DNA from: an uncultured Eubacteriales bacterium
Lineage (GTDB): Bacteria > Bacillota > Clostridia > Oscillospirales > QAMX01
Assembly: GCA_900551265.1 (NCBI GenBank)
Contig: URVL01000053.1
Span: 1-13,281 of the forward strand
Direction: 5' to 3'
Length of the DNA: 13,281 nt
Below are positions 1-7,619 of the stretch, piece by piece. Numbering within the stretch: the stretch's first letter is position 1; the number at the start of each line of letters is the position of its first letter. Under the pieces are notes generated by a model that saw nothing but the letters and a program-made list of their open reading frames with translations, was not told the DNA's origin and searched no databases. The translations under genes were made by a program, and so were the position numbers.

Positions 1-76
1 TGGTGGGAACAACAGGGCTCGAACCTGTGACCCCTTGCTTGTAAGGCAAGTGCTCTCCCAGCTGAGCTATGCTCCC
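1..76 (-). tRNA. tRNA-Val (anticodon UAC)
   Basis: Read on the minus strand, this is a complete 76-nt cloverleaf. The 7-bp acceptor stem (GGGAGCA with TGTTCCC) has one G-U pair, the anticodon stem is CTTGC/GCAAG, and the T-arm carries GGTTCGAGCCC. The 7-nt anticodon loop CTTACAA places UAC at 41-43, so it decodes GUA and related valine codons. The 3' CCA is encoded (positions 1-3), as is usual in Firmicutes. The gene touches the left edge, so further tRNAs in the same transcript may lie outside the window. Confidence 0.97.
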
Positions 77-86
77 TCTTAATTTG

Positions 87-104
87 TGACTCTGTTTGGA
101 GTCA
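87..104 (-). other. Small hairpin in the tRNA-Val 5' leader
   Basis: A 6-bp inverted repeat (TGACTC, 6-nt loop, GAGTCA) lies between the -10 box and the mature 5' end of tRNA-Val. It is probably a leader structure removed by RNase P; there is no T-run, so it is not a terminator. Confidence 0.4.
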
Positions 105-112
105 GCTTTTAT

Positions 113-141
113 AGTATACACATGAACAGAAGATTTGTCAA
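113..141 (-). promoter_or_regulatory. SigA-type promoter of tRNA-Val
   Basis: On the minus strand a perfect -35 TTGACA (136-141) is followed after exactly 17 nt by -10 TATACT (113-118). Transcription would start about 30 nt upstream of the mature tRNA-Val 5' end. This is the strength expected of a stable-RNA promoter. Confidence 0.9.
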
Positions 142-188
142 GTGTTTTTTTCTAAGAAAAATCAAAAAAGTTGTGGTACATCCCCAGT

Positions 189-449
189 TTAATCAAGGGC
201 AGCTAGAAGCGTTTCCCGAACCTTTTCCGGCGTTGGAACCCCCTCCATCATCTTTTTTTCACCAATATAAAAACATGGAACAAAATAATAGTCATATTGG
301 TCGGCGATATCGGCATGTTCTCGCTCTTCAATTTTTTTGATTGAAATAGCAGAAAACCTGGGTTCCCGCATGAGAAGATTTTGAATCATCTGGTCTGCTT
401 GGCGGCAGTAAGGACAATTTTTCAGATAAAAATAAGTAATTTCTTTCAT
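189..449 (-). CDS. Glutaredoxin-like thioredoxin-fold protein (CPYC)
   Basis: This 86-aa protein has a thioredoxin/glutaredoxin fold. A beta-strand (ITYFYL) leads directly into the redox motif CPYC at residues 12-15. The cis-proline segment FVPCFYIG (proline about 58) and the EG pair near 69-70 are where glutaredoxins bind glutathione or substrate. It is likely a small cytosolic disulfide reductase, or a protein that passes electrons to a partner; the partner is not visible here. I prefer the ATG at 449, which starts the conserved strand, with an AAAGGAA tract about 14 nt upstream, which is long. The reading frame extends to a GTG at 473, giving 94 aa, but has no good ribosome site there. It stands alone between two tRNA genes, and no clear terminator follows before the tRNA-Val promoter. 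An unusual extra cysteine follows the cis-proline (PCF). Confidence 0.85.
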   Translation of the reverse strand: MKEITYFYLKNCPYCRQADQMIQNLLMREPRFSAISIKKIEEREHADIADQYDYYFVPCFYIGEKKMMEGVPTPEKVRETLLAALD

Positions 450-490
450 AGTAGTTTTACGTTTCCTTTTCACCTACGTGTAATACTTAT

Positions 491-511
491 AAAACGCGTA
501 TCGCGTATTTT
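491..511. repeat. CGCG-based hairpin with flanking A/T runs
   Basis: AAAACGCG-TAT-CGCGTATTTT can form a short 4-bp GC hairpin with A and T runs on both sides, so in either direction it resembles a weak intrinsic terminator. On the minus strand it sits between the structured RNA candidate (532-644) and the glutaredoxin-like gene. The stem is short, so function is uncertain. Confidence 0.3.
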
Positions 512-531
512 GAAAGCTCATAGTCTACCTG

Positions 532-644
532 TGACGGACGTTCTTCCTTGGAACTCCTGCATGCACCATGACAGCGCCATCATTCCACCACTTACAAAGA
601 AGAGGTGGATCCCTTCCTTTGCATGACGTATGGTAAGCCCGTCA
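532..644 (-). ncRNA. Candidate structured RNA, family not recognised
   Basis: Several complementary segments nest in this non-coding stretch. The outer helix pairs 532-539 with 637-644 (8 bp). An inner 6-bp helix pairs 560-565 (CATGCA) with 620-625, and a 6-bp hairpin pairs 584-589 (TCCACC) with 604-609. Two smaller hairpins lie at 568-583 and 540-554. One outer pair and two pairs of the 568-583 hairpin are G-U if the RNA is read from the minus strand but A-C mismatches on the plus strand, which favours minus-strand transcription. It could be a leader of the glutaredoxin-like gene or an independent small RNA such as 6S. I recognise no T-box, SRP, RNase P, tmRNA or common riboswitch core. No convincing promoter is visible on either strand. 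Short helices can arise by chance, so confidence is low. Confidence 0.3.
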
Positions 645-678
645 GTACATCAGTCCCTTTCGCGTTTGAGAAAGAAAC

Positions 679-717
679 AAAAAGACTGACCATATAACAT
701 ATATGGTCAGTCTTTTT
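679..717. terminator. Bidirectional intrinsic terminator after tRNA-Pro
   Basis: A perfect 17-bp inverted repeat (679-695 with 701-717, 5-nt loop) begins with AAAAA and ends with TTTTT, so it works as an intrinsic terminator in both directions. On the minus strand it lies 18 nt after the tRNA-Pro CCA end and clearly terminates that transcript. On the plus strand it would stop anything transcribed from 450-678. Confidence 0.9.
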
Positions 718-735
718 ACTGCGGTAATTTCCGCA

Positions 736-812
736 TGGTCGGAGTGAGAGGACTTGAACCTCCGGCCTCTTGGTCCCGAACCAAGCGCTCTACCAAACTG
801 AGCCACACCCCG
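736..812 (-). tRNA. tRNA-Pro (anticodon CGG)
   Basis: The minus strand forms a complete 77-nt cloverleaf. Acceptor stem CGGGGTG pairs with CACTCCG (one G-U), anticodon stem CTTGG pairs with CCAAG, and the loop TTCGGGA gives anticodon CGG at 776-778, so it reads CCG proline codons. CCA is encoded at 736-738. It is a single-gene transcript with its own promoter and terminator. Confidence 0.97.
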
Positions 813-824
813 GACGACTTTTGT

Positions 825-853
825 ATTATAAATGAAAGTGTGCTTTTTGTCAA
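825..853 (-). promoter_or_regulatory. Consensus SigA promoter of tRNA-Pro
   Basis: On the minus strand TTGACA (848-853), a 17-nt spacer and TATAAT (825-830) match the SigA consensus at every position. The start point would be within about 7 nt of the mature tRNA 5' end. The 135 nt between this promoter and the radC terminator (854-988) shows nothing else that I can support. Confidence 0.93.
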
Positions 854-988
854 CACCTATTTCGAAAAACCAGGAAAAATTTTTATTTAACTGATAGTTA
901 CACTGAGAAAAACACAACCTTGAAAAATAAAATAACCGGGATTTTTTCGACAAAAAGCGACTTGCCAATAAAAGTGTTTAAAACTTAT

Positions 989-1030
989 AAAAATAAGCTT
1001 GCAAGAATAATTACTCGCAAGCTTATTTTT
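989..1030 (-). terminator. Intrinsic terminator of the dgt-dnaG-rpoD-radC operon
   Basis: AAAAATAAGCTTGC at 989-1002 pairs perfectly with 1017-1030 (14 bp, 14-nt loop). On the minus strand the hairpin ends in a T-run and lies 27 nt past the radC stop codon, so it marks the end of the four-gene operon. The A-run on the other side would also allow termination in the plus direction. Confidence 0.85.
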
Positions 1031-1057
1031 ACAGTTAACTGCATTATATGGATAAGA

Positions 1058-1759
1058 TTACTGATTGTTATGACGAAGATCCTCCATATCAATGGTATCA
1101 TGGAACGAAACAAAGTCACCATCTACCAATATTAAATGATCCAGCAGAACTACGCCTATAGATTCAAGGATTTCCCCGGCTTTTTTCGTAACCGCAATAT
1201 CCTCCGGCGAAGGCCGCGCAAGACCATCCGGATGATTATGACACAGGATGGCCGCCACTGCATTATTACGCACAACAGCTTCTACGATTTTGCGCATATC
1301 CACCTGCGTCGCATTGATGGTACCCTCTGATATGTAGCAGCACTCAATAGGCATGCCGGCATTGTTTAGACAAATGACATATAGCGTTTCAACTGTTCTG
1401 CCAATAAAATACGGCGCTGCATATTCATGTGCAAGAGAACTATTGGACAACGGCACAATTCCTTTATCCTGAACGCTGGAGAGCAAAAATCTACGGCATA
1501 CAGAAGGTATGATTTTTAGATATAAAGCCGCATTTTCGCCAATTCCATCGACTGTCAGCAATTCTTCATATCTGGCATTCAAGACACCCGCGAGAGATCC
1601 AAAGCGGTTGATCAGCCTATGCCCAATGTGATTGACATTGCCCCTTGGAATGACATAAAACAGAAGCAGCTCAAGTACTTCATGTGGCTCAAAATTATCG
1701 AGGCCTTCTTTCTGGAAACGGCGGCGCAGCCTCTCGCGATGTCCCTCGTTTAATGACAT
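1058..1759 (-). CDS. radC: RadC-family JAMM/MPN protein
   Basis: This is a full-length 233-aa RadC (UPF0758) protein. Residues about 1-90 form the N-terminal helix-hairpin-helix region (LTVDGIGENAALYLK near 68-82). Residues about 100-226 form the JAB1/MPN/JAMM metal-binding domain. The complete metal motif is present: upstream Glu near 124, HNH at 174-176, seven residues, then SPED with Ser184 and Asp187. The family was named for a supposed role in DNA repair, but its biochemical function is unsettled. The ATG is preceded by GGAG at good spacing. It starts 25 nt after the rpoD stop with no terminator between, so it is the last gene of the dgt-dnaG-rpoD transcript. Placement directly behind the primary sigma factor is uncommon, as far as I recall. 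Confidence 0.95.
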   Translation of the reverse strand: MSLNEGHRERLRRRFQKEGLDNFEPHEVLELLLFYVIPRGNVNHIGHRLINRFGSLAGVLNARYEELLTVDGIGENAALYLKIIPSVCRRFLLSSVQDKGIVPLSNSSLAHEYAAPYFIGRTVETLYVICLNNAGMPIECCYISEGTINATQVDMRKIVEAVVRNNAVAAILCHNHPDGLARPSPEDIAVTKKAGEILESIGVVLLDHLILVDGDFVSFHDTIDMEDLRHNNQ

Positions 1760-1784
1760 GAGTAAGTTCTCCGTTGCTTAACAA

Positions 1785-2897
1785 TCAGTTGATAAAATCC
1801 TTCAGGCGTTTGGAACGGCTTGGATGACGAAGCTTACGTAGCGCCTTTGCTTCAATTTGACGGATGCGTTCACGTGTAACGTTAAACTCGCGTCCCACCT
1901 CTTCAAGCGTGCGGGTTCGCCCATCCTCAATACCGAAACGAAGCTTTAAAACTTTTTCTTCTCGTGGAGTAAGCGTTTTTAAAACGTCCATGAGCTGTTC
2001 TTTCAGCAGTGTGAAAGAAGCTGCATCGGATGGCTCAGGCACGTCGTCATCAGAAATAAAATCTCCCAGGTGACTATCTTCTTCCTCACCGATTGGCGTT
2101 TCAAGTGATACAGGTTCCTGAGCAATCTTCATGATTTCTCGGACTTTATCAACGGGCATATTAATTTCGGCAGCAATTTCTTCAGGCTGCGGGTCATGGC
2201 CAAGCTCTTGCAAAAGCTGACGCGATACGCGCATAACCTTATTGATTGTTTCGACCATATGCACGGGGATTCGAATGGTACGAGCTTGGTCTGCTATTGC
2301 ACGAGTAATAGCCTGCCGGATCCACCAAGTAGCATATGTGGAAAATTTATAACCTTTGGTGTAGTCGAATTTTTCAACTGCCTTTAACAGTCCAAAATTT
2401 CCTTCCTGAATGAGATCCAAAAACTGCATACCGCGCCCAACATAACGCTTCGCTATACTGACAACCAGACGAAGGTTTGCGTCGGCAAGACGCATACGAG
2501 CCTCTTCATCCCCCTCTTTCATACGTTTTGCCAGTTCAATTTCTTCGTCCGGATCAAGTAGGTCAACCTTGCCAATTTCTTTTAGGTACATTCTGACCGG
2601 ATCATCCAGGGCATAGTTATCGGCAAGATTTGCGGTTTCAGCGAGTTCTTCCTGAGAGACTTCTTCTACATCTTCATAAAAGTTTGGCGCCTCTTCCACC
2701 GGGGCCTCGTTAGCATACTCATCGGAAAAAACTTCTATACCAAGATTTTCAAAAGTATCGTACAATTTATCAATCTGGTCGGAGTCCAACTCAAGCTCTT
2801 CCAGAACGTCCATGAGCTCTTTATAGTTGAGCTTTTCCTTTTTCTTTCCATATTCAATAAGATCACGAATACCCTGCTTTTTTTCTTCGATCGTCAT
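1785..2897 (-). CDS. rpoD: Primary RNA polymerase sigma factor SigA/RpoD
   Basis: This 370-aa housekeeping sigma-70 factor directs RNA polymerase to TTGACA/TATAAT promoters like those in front of both tRNA genes here. It has the short Firmicutes form: a region 1.1-like N-terminus (about 1-60), an acidic linker (61-92), region 1.2 (about 98-130), region 2 with [10 protein letters not shown] (161-170) and the -10 recognition and melting segment [13 protein letters not shown] (188-200), region 3 (about 215-290), and region 4 with the -35 helix-turn-helix [19 protein letters not shown] (340-358). It lacks the large insertion of E. coli RpoD. The ATG overlaps the dnaG stop by 4 nt and has GGAGG 9 nt upstream, which implies translational coupling to primase. 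Confidence 0.98.
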   Translation of the reverse strand: MTIEEKKQGIRDLIEYGKKKEKLNYKELMDVLEELELDSDQIDKLYDTFENLGIEVFSDEYANEAPVEEAPNFYEDVEEVSQEELAETANLADNYALDDPVRMYLKEIGKVDLLDPDEEIELAKRMKEGDEEARMRLADANLRLVVSIAKRYVGRGMQFLDLIQEGNFGLLKAVEKFDYTKGYKFSTYATWWIRQAITRAIADQARTIRIPVHMVETINKVMRVSRQLLQELGHDPQPEEIAAEINMPVDKVREIMKIAQEPVSLETPIGEEEDSHLGDFISDDDVPEPSDAASFTLLKEQLMDVLKTLTPREEKVLKLRFGIEDGRTRTLEEVGREFNVTRERIRQIEAKALRKLRHPSRSKRLKDFIN

Positions 2898-4651
2898 GAA
2901 AACGAACCTCCGTAAGACTTTTTTTCTTTATGTAAATCACGCATGGCCAGTAACGGGTCTTCCCCGCCTGCCCCGGCATGTTTAACACGGCTTTCTTTTA
3001 TAATATAAATGTAATCATTGCCCGCAGACAGCACATCTCCGGTGTCCGGCGTCGAGAGAATGCGCCCGAGCTCCGACATTTCATCCGGCGTTAGTATCTG
3101 TGAGAGCGCACCGGACGAAACGTTGTTGCCATTCCGGTACTGCTCTAGCATAAAAGTACAGACTTTTTTCAAAAACGGCGATGTAAAGTCCTCCGGACCT
3201 ATCCCGGCGGCCGATAAGGTGTGAGCAAAAGAGGGATCACGTGACAGAAGCGCAATAATACCTTCCTCGGCACGGGCTGTACGCATATCTTCATAACGAA
3301 GAGCGCGGCTGACCGGCTGGGCGTATTTTTCTGGAGATAACAGGCGCCGCGTCTCATCCTGCTTGATACGCTTTTTTAATGCCCGCCGGCTGCGTTCAAC
3401 TTCAGAGAGAAGCGCTTCTTTGCTGACGTTCCCTGATTCTGCGGCACGGGAAGCATAGATTTCCCGCTCAATAGGGCTTGCCAGACGCGCCAACTCCTTC
3501 GCTGCCTCTTGTAAAAACCCGACACGACCCTCGTCTGTTTTCAGGTCGAATTGTGAGCGGATACGATCAAGCGTGAACTCCATATGATCTTCACTCCGCT
3601 CAAGCAGGCCTGCAAATGCTTCACGCCCATGCTCCCTGATAAATTCGTCCGGATCCTTGGCTCCCGGTATTTTTAAAATCCGAACTTTTAAGTCAGCATG
3701 CTTCAAAATTTCAGCCGCTCGTGCCGCTGCATTTTGGCCGGCACTGTCAGCATCATAGGAAATGATCACTTCATCGGCAAAACGTTTCATAAGCTTTGCC
3801 TGCTCCTGAGTCAGGGCAGTACCTAGAGACGCAACAGCCTCCGTAAAACCAGCTTGATTCAGTGCAATGACATCCATATATCCTTCTGCAAGTATTAGAC
3901 GTCGTGAAGTGTTCTTTTTTGCAAAGTTTAAAGAGAAAAGATTGTGGCTTTTTGAAAAAAGCTTTGTTTCGGGAGAATTAAGGTATTTCGGTTTACTGTC
4001 GTCCATGACACGGCCGCCAAAGGCAACAACGTTTCCTCGAATGTCAATAATAGGAAACATGACACGGTTGCGGAACTGATCGTAAAAACCGCCGTGGTTA
4101 TTTGGCTTAATAAGCCCCAGTTCGCGCAATTCAGATTTCGTATACCCTTTTGAGGTCATTGCATTTAGCAGGCTGTCCCACGAGTCCGGTGCAAAGCCCA
4201 AACCATACCGCTTAATAGTACCGGGATGCAAACCGCGATTGATTAAATAATCATATCCTGGCTTCCCCTCCGAAGATAGAAGTGTATGATAAAAAAAACG
4301 GGCTGCGTCGCGATTTAACTCCTGCAAACGCTTGCGGTTGTCACGATAGTTTGTGTCCTGCGGGGGCAAAGTAATCCCTGCAAGGTTCGCCAAAAATTCC
4401 ACAGATTCCGGAAACGTCAGATTTTCAATTTGCATAATAAAGTTGTATACGCTGCCACCTGCTCCACAGCCAAAGCAATGATATATTTGCTTTTCCGTAT
4501 TTACGGAAAAAGATCCGGTTTTTTCCGTATGGAATGGACAGAGGCCGAACCAGTTGGAGCCGGACTTTTTCAGCGTGACATACCGGGACACGATGTCGTA
4601 GATATCGCATTTGGCTGCAAGCTCGTCCAGAAATGCGTCGGAAAATGCCAT
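2894..4651 (-). CDS. dnaG: DNA primase DnaG
   Basis: This 585-aa protein makes RNA primers for the replication fork with the replicative helicase. The N-terminal CHC2 zinc finger carries Cys38, His41, Cys59 and Cys62. The RNA polymerase basic domain includes FRNRVMFPI (193-201) and FGGR (211-214). The TOPRIM domain holds the catalytic acidic residues in LAEGYMD (Glu256) and SYDAD (Asp300, Asp302). The C-terminal 450-560 region should bind DnaB helicase and is less conserved. I chose the ATG at 4651: it begins the conserved start and has AGGAGG 10 nt upstream. The frame stays open 65 codons further into dgt, but that extension is not primase-like. The 70-nt gap after dgt is AT-rich with TATACC and TTATAC hexamers and could hold an internal promoter, but I cannot pair these with a good -35 box. 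Confidence 0.97.
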   Translation of the reverse strand: MAFSDAFLDELAAKCDIYDIVSRYVTLKKSGSNWFGLCPFHTEKTGSFSVNTEKQIYHCFGCGAGGSVYNFIMQIENLTFPESVEFLANLAGITLPPQDTNYRDNRKRLQELNRDAARFFYHTLLSSEGKPGYDYLINRGLHPGTIKRYGLGFAPDSWDSLLNAMTSKGYTKSELRELGLIKPNNHGGFYDQFRNRVMFPIIDIRGNVVAFGGRVMDDSKPKYLNSPETKLFSKSHNLFSLNFAKKNTSRRLILAEGYMDVIALNQAGFTEAVASLGTALTQEQAKLMKRFADEVIISYDADSAGQNAAARAAEILKHADLKVRILKIPGAKDPDEFIREHGREAFAGLLERSEDHMEFTLDRIRSQFDLKTDEGRVGFLQEAAKELARLASPIEREIYASRAAESGNVSKEALLSEVERSRRALKKRIKQDETRRLLSPEKYAQPVSRALRYEDMRTARAEEGIIALLSRDPSFAHTLSAAGIGPEDFTSPFLKKVCTFMLEQYRNGNNVSSGALSQILTPDEMSELGRILSTPDTGDVLSAGNDYIYIIKESRVKHAGAGGEDPLLAMRDLHKEKKSYGGSFS

Positions 4652-4721
4652 TTGGTTGCTGCCTCCTTTTTTACGTATAACTGTATTTAGGTATACCCAA
4701 AAATATGAAAAAGATACGATT

Positions 4722-5723
4722 TTATCTCTTATTCCAACTTTTTGGGATAAAATTGTCGCGATAAACAGCGACGGCATAGGTGTCCGACATCCCGGCAATA
4801 TAATCGCACACTGCCCGGTCAACGTCTTCACGAAAAGCCGTTTCAATATACTGCATGGGCATCATATCGGGATTAGCGCGATAAAACTCATAAAGTGATG
4901 CAATCATACCATCCGCTTTCGTCTCCTCCCCTTTCACGTCCGGATTTGTATAGACCCTGGCAAAAAGGAAGTCTCGCAGGCTGCTCATGGCGTCCTCAAC
5001 TTCTTCACTCATCAGGAGTTCAGGAGAGTCGACACTGTTTGCTACAATGTCTGTAACAAGCGTATTGATACGCGCCGTATAGGTCTCGCCCAACACCGCA
5101 CGTATTTCAGAAGGAATGTCTTCATCACGCAGGACGCCCGCATGAACGGCATCATCAATATCGTGGTTAATATAGGCGATTCGATCAGAAATATGTACAA
5201 CACGGCCCTCCAATGTGGCCGCCGGCGAACCGGTATGATGCAGAATGCCGTCACGTACCTCCCAAGTTAAGTTTAACCCTTCTCCGTTTTTTTCAATGGA
5301 GTCCACAACACGTAAGCTTTGGACATTGTGCTCAAAGCCTACTGGAGAAAGCCGGTTGAGCGTCCGCTCCCCTGCATGGCCAAACGGCGGGTGACCAAGA
5401 TCATGACCGACAGAAATCGCTTCCGTAAGATCCTCATTCAGCCGCAGGGCACGGGCAATGGTCCGCGCAATTTGAGAAACTTCCAACGTGTGCGTTAATC
5501 GCGTGCGGTAATGATCGCCGTCCGGTGAAAGAAAAACTTGCGTTTTATGCTTGAGACGGCGAAAACTGGCACAGTGGATTACACGGCCGACGTCGCGCTG
5601 AAAAACCGTCCGGAGCTCGCAATGCGGTTCATAAATCTGCCGTCCGCGTGATCTGGATGCGGGAACAGCGTAACGGGAAAGATTTTTTTCTTCCGTCTGT
5701 TCGTAAATTTCGCGTATATTCAT
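4722..5723 (-). CDS. dgt: dGTPase-like HD-domain triphosphohydrolase
   Basis: This 333-aa HD-superfamily protein belongs to the dGTPase family, which removes triphosphate from dNTPs to give deoxynucleosides and so limits the dNTP pool. N-terminal RDVGRVIHCASFRRLKHKTQVF (43-64) is the family signature. Metal ligands are visible at His78 (RLTHTLEV), His107-Asp108 in GHDLGHPPFGH, and Asp180 in HISDRIAYINHD. The short length matches dGTPase-like type 2 proteins rather than the longer E. coli enzyme, so substrate preference is not certain. I chose the ATG at 5723, which has AGGTGA at good spacing; an ATG at 5729 and a GTG at 5732 are in-frame alternatives. It is the first gene of the dgt-dnaG-rpoD-radC operon. 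No clear promoter is seen in the 5733-5850 region. Confidence 0.93.
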   Translation of the reverse strand: MNIREIYEQTEEKNLSRYAVPASRSRGRQIYEPHCELRTVFQRDVGRVIHCASFRRLKHKTQVFLSPDGDHYRTRLTHTLEVSQIARTIARALRLNEDLTEAISVGHDLGHPPFGHAGERTLNRLSPVGFEHNVQSLRVVDSIEKNGEGLNLTWEVRDGILHHTGSPAATLEGRVVHISDRIAYINHDIDDAVHAGVLRDEDIPSEIRAVLGETYTARINTLVTDIVANSVDSPELLMSEEVEDAMSSLRDFLFARVYTNPDVKGEETKADGMIASLYEFYRANPDMMPMQYIETAFREDVDRAVCDYIAGMSDTYAVAVYRDNFIPKSWNKR

Positions 5724-5853
5724 CAACATCACCTATATTTTATATTCGCAGAGAACGTTTAGAATCCTTCTTTCTCACCGGCTTTTTTACGATTTATTCA
5801 AAAAGCACAGAAATTCGACACAGAGGTAACTCACAATTTTTTTGAAAAAAGGC

Positions 5854-5885
5854 TTGCATTTTTTAAAGCCCTGTGGTAGTATAAT
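5854..5885 (+). promoter_or_regulatory. Probable rpmE promoter
   Basis: TTGCAT (5854-5859) and a perfect TATAAT (5880-5885) lie upstream of rpmE, but the spacer is 20 nt. The overlapping TAGTAT (5878-5883) gives an 18-nt spacer. The -10 box is strong and the -35 weaker. The leader would be about 35 nt. The rest of the divergent gap towards dgt (5733-5850) shows only AT-rich sequence with no site I can support. Confidence 0.6.
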
Positions 5886-5926
5886 TAAGTGTGTTATTAA
5901 GTTTCCCGTGGAAAGAGGTGTAAACG

Positions 5927-6124
5927 ATGAAGGAAGGTATCCATCCCCAGTATAATAAGACGACGATACGTTGTGCCTGCGGCGAGGTTATTGAGACGGG
6001 CTCCACGAAGAGTGACATTCGTGTTGAAATTTGTTCGAAGTGCCATCCGTTTTTCACGGGCAAGCAGAAGCTCGTGGATTCCGGCGGACGCGTAGACCGC
6101 TTCAAGAAGAAATTTGGTCTTTAA
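5927..6124 (+). CDS. rpmE: 50S ribosomal protein L31 (zinc-binding type)
   Basis: This 65-aa ribosomal protein L31 sits at the 50S central protuberance and contacts the 30S head. It is the zinc-binding form, with four cysteines at 16, 18, 36 and 39 (CAC and CSKC), so it can also act as a zinc reserve that is replaced by a cysteine-free paralogue under zinc limitation. HPFFTGKQK and GRVDRFKKK are typical family motifs. AGAGGTG lies 6 nt before the ATG. It is transcribed alone, with its own promoter and a terminator directly after the stop, and divergently from dgt. Confidence 0.98.
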   Translation: MKEGIHPQYNKTTIRCACGEVIETGSTKSDIRVEICSKCHPFFTGKQKLVDSGGRVDRFKKKFGL

Positions 6125-6172
6125 AAAAGTGTGCCGTTTGATATGCGACTGCGTATCAGACGGTACTTTTTT
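6123..6172 (+). terminator. Intrinsic terminator of rpmE
   Basis: A long stem of roughly 19 bp with a small bulge and a mismatch (left arm from 6123, right arm to 6172) begins with six A and ends with six T, and overlaps the end of the rpmE stop codon. It separates rpmE from the hflX operon. The following 6173-6323 stretch has no gene I accept and no promoter I can support. Confidence 0.85.
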
Positions 6173-6323
6173 CTTAAATTTGTTTTTATCTGCCTACGGG
6201 CGTATTTTCAAGGCGTTCGATGGGAGCGTGAGCTGCGTTGAACGTCACAGAAAGTCTTTGCCGATGCATGGCATGTGGCACAAACGGAAACGATGTCATC
6301 AAGAACATACAAGAGGTGTAAGT

Positions 6324-7619
6324 TTGCAGACAACTGAAAGTTTTACAAAACAGGATGTGGCAGTACTTGCCGGGCTTGCCTCACCTGTTCTTTCAAATGA
6401 TGAAAATGCGTCCGACGAGACGCTTGATGAGCTTGAAGAGCTTTTAAAAACAGCAGGTGGCGTTTGTGCCGCCAAAGTGTTACAGCGCCGTCCGTCGCCG
6501 GAACCACGCACGCTGCTGGGCGAGGGAAAGCTTTTAGAAATAGCAGATTTGGCGAAATTACAGGATGCGAATTTACTCATTATTGATAATGAACTCTCCC
6601 CTGCCCAATCAACGGCAATTGAGAAGCTGACAGGCCTTCGCGTTATGGATCGCGCGGCACTGATATTGGACATTTTTGCACGCCGGGCAAGGTCGGCAGA
6701 AGGTAAATTGCAGGTGGAGCTGGCGCAGTATCGTTATTTACTTCCACGTCTGACAGGTATGTGGACGCATTTGGTACGTCAGACCGCGTCCGGTGGGTCC
6801 AGTCCGATCGGCACGCGCGGTCCTGGCGAAACACAGCTGGAAACGGACCGACGTCATATCCGGCGCAGGATACAGAAGCTGGAATCTGAGCTTGAAAACG
6901 TTCGCCGTGAACGTGCGGTACGCCGGCATCGCCGTGAAAATACAGAAATTCCCGTTGCAGCACTTGTGGGTTATACAAACGCGGGAAAATCAACGCTTTT
7001 AAATGCGCTGACGGACGCCGGTATTCAGGCGGAAAATCGTCTTTTTGATACGCTTGATCCGACGATACGCAAATTGAAAGTTTCTGATACACTGGAAATT
7101 TTGATTTCCGATACCGTCGGTTTTATTCATAAGCTGCCGCACAATTTAATTGATGCATTTCGCGCCACACTGGAGGAATTGGAATACGCAGATATTTTGC
7201 TGCATGTTATAGATCTCTCCAGTCCGCACTGGCAGGAACAGGCGGAGGTAGTCCGCCGTCAGATTCGAGACTTGGGAATTGAGAGAACGCCTGTAATTGA
7301 GGTGTTTAACAAAGCGGATCTTGTCGAGGCGGAACTAATGCCGCATGGCCGCGATATGGTTGTCATTTCTGCGCGGACGGGTGCAGGTCTTTCGGATCTG
7401 TGTGCGCTGATTGCCCGGCATTTAGGCGCCGGACGCCGCAGGGTTTTAGTCGAGCTGCCATATAGCGAGGCAAGGCGTCTTGATATATTATATAAAGATG
7501 CGCGTGTGGAAAATGTGGACTATATGCCAGAGGGGATTTCTATATTGGCCGTCTGTGAACCGAGGACGCTTGGCTGGATCCGGTATTATATCAAAGAAGA
7601 CCGAGGAGCGGTGACATGA
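6324..7619 (+). CDS. hflX: Ribosome-associated GTPase HflX
   Basis: This 431-aa GTPase binds the 50S subunit and, in studied bacteria, splits stalled or hibernating 70S ribosomes under heat or antibiotic stress. The N-terminal HflX domain (about 10-130, with LLGEGKL and IIDNELSPAQ) is followed by the conserved linker GTRGPGETQLETDRR (163-177) and a coiled helix. The G domain has P-loop GYTNAGKS (216-223), switch TLDPT (243-247), DTVGF (263-267), NKAD (329-332) and SAR (349-351). A small C-terminal domain ends the protein. I chose a TTG start at 6324, with AGAGG 7 nt upstream, because the 70 open codons before it run through the rpmE terminator and do not look like HflX. The stop overlaps the next start (ATGA), so it is coupled to the YigZ-family gene. 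Confidence 0.95.
   Translation: MQTTESFTKQDVAVLAGLASPVLSNDENASDETLDELEELLKTAGGVCAAKVLQRRPSPEPRTLLGEGKLLEIADLAKLQDANLLIIDNELSPAQSTAIEKLTGLRVMDRAALILDIFARRARSAEGKLQVELAQYRYLLPRLTGMWTHLVRQTASGGSSPIGTRGPGETQLETDRRHIRRRIQKLESELENVRRERAVRRHRRENTEIPVAALVGYTNAGKSTLLNALTDAGIQAENRLFDTLDPTIRKLKVSDTLEILISDTVGFIHKLPHNLIDAFRATLEELEYADILLHVIDLSSPHWQEQAEVVRRQIRDLGIERTPVIEVFNKADLVEAELMPHGRDMVVISARTGAGLSDLCALIARHLGAGRRRVLVELPYSEARRLDILYKDARVENVDYMPEGISILAVCEPRTLGWIRYYIKEDRGAVT

Noticed and set aside
532..644. T-box, SRP RNA, RNase P or tmRNA
   Set aside because: I looked for the T-box core (AGGGTGGNACCGCG), the SRP GGAAGCAGC loop, RNase P GAGGAAAGUCC and a tRNA-like end; none is present on either strand.
1..812. 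tRNA genes as integration sites for a mobile element
   Set aside because: Both tRNAs are intact, no integrase is nearby, and I see no repeated copy of a tRNA 3' end elsewhere in the window.
642..968. 108-codon open frame on the minus strand
   Set aside because: It runs through tRNA-Pro, its promoter and its terminator, has no ribosome site and no protein-like composition.
4652..4846. 65-codon N-terminal extension of dnaG
   Set aside because: It overlaps the end of dgt, is not primase-like, and the ATG at 4651 has an AGGAGG site and the conserved N-terminus.
6643..7092. 149-codon minus-strand open frame within hflX
   Set aside because: It lies fully opposite the conserved G domain of HflX, with no ribosome site; a shadow frame.
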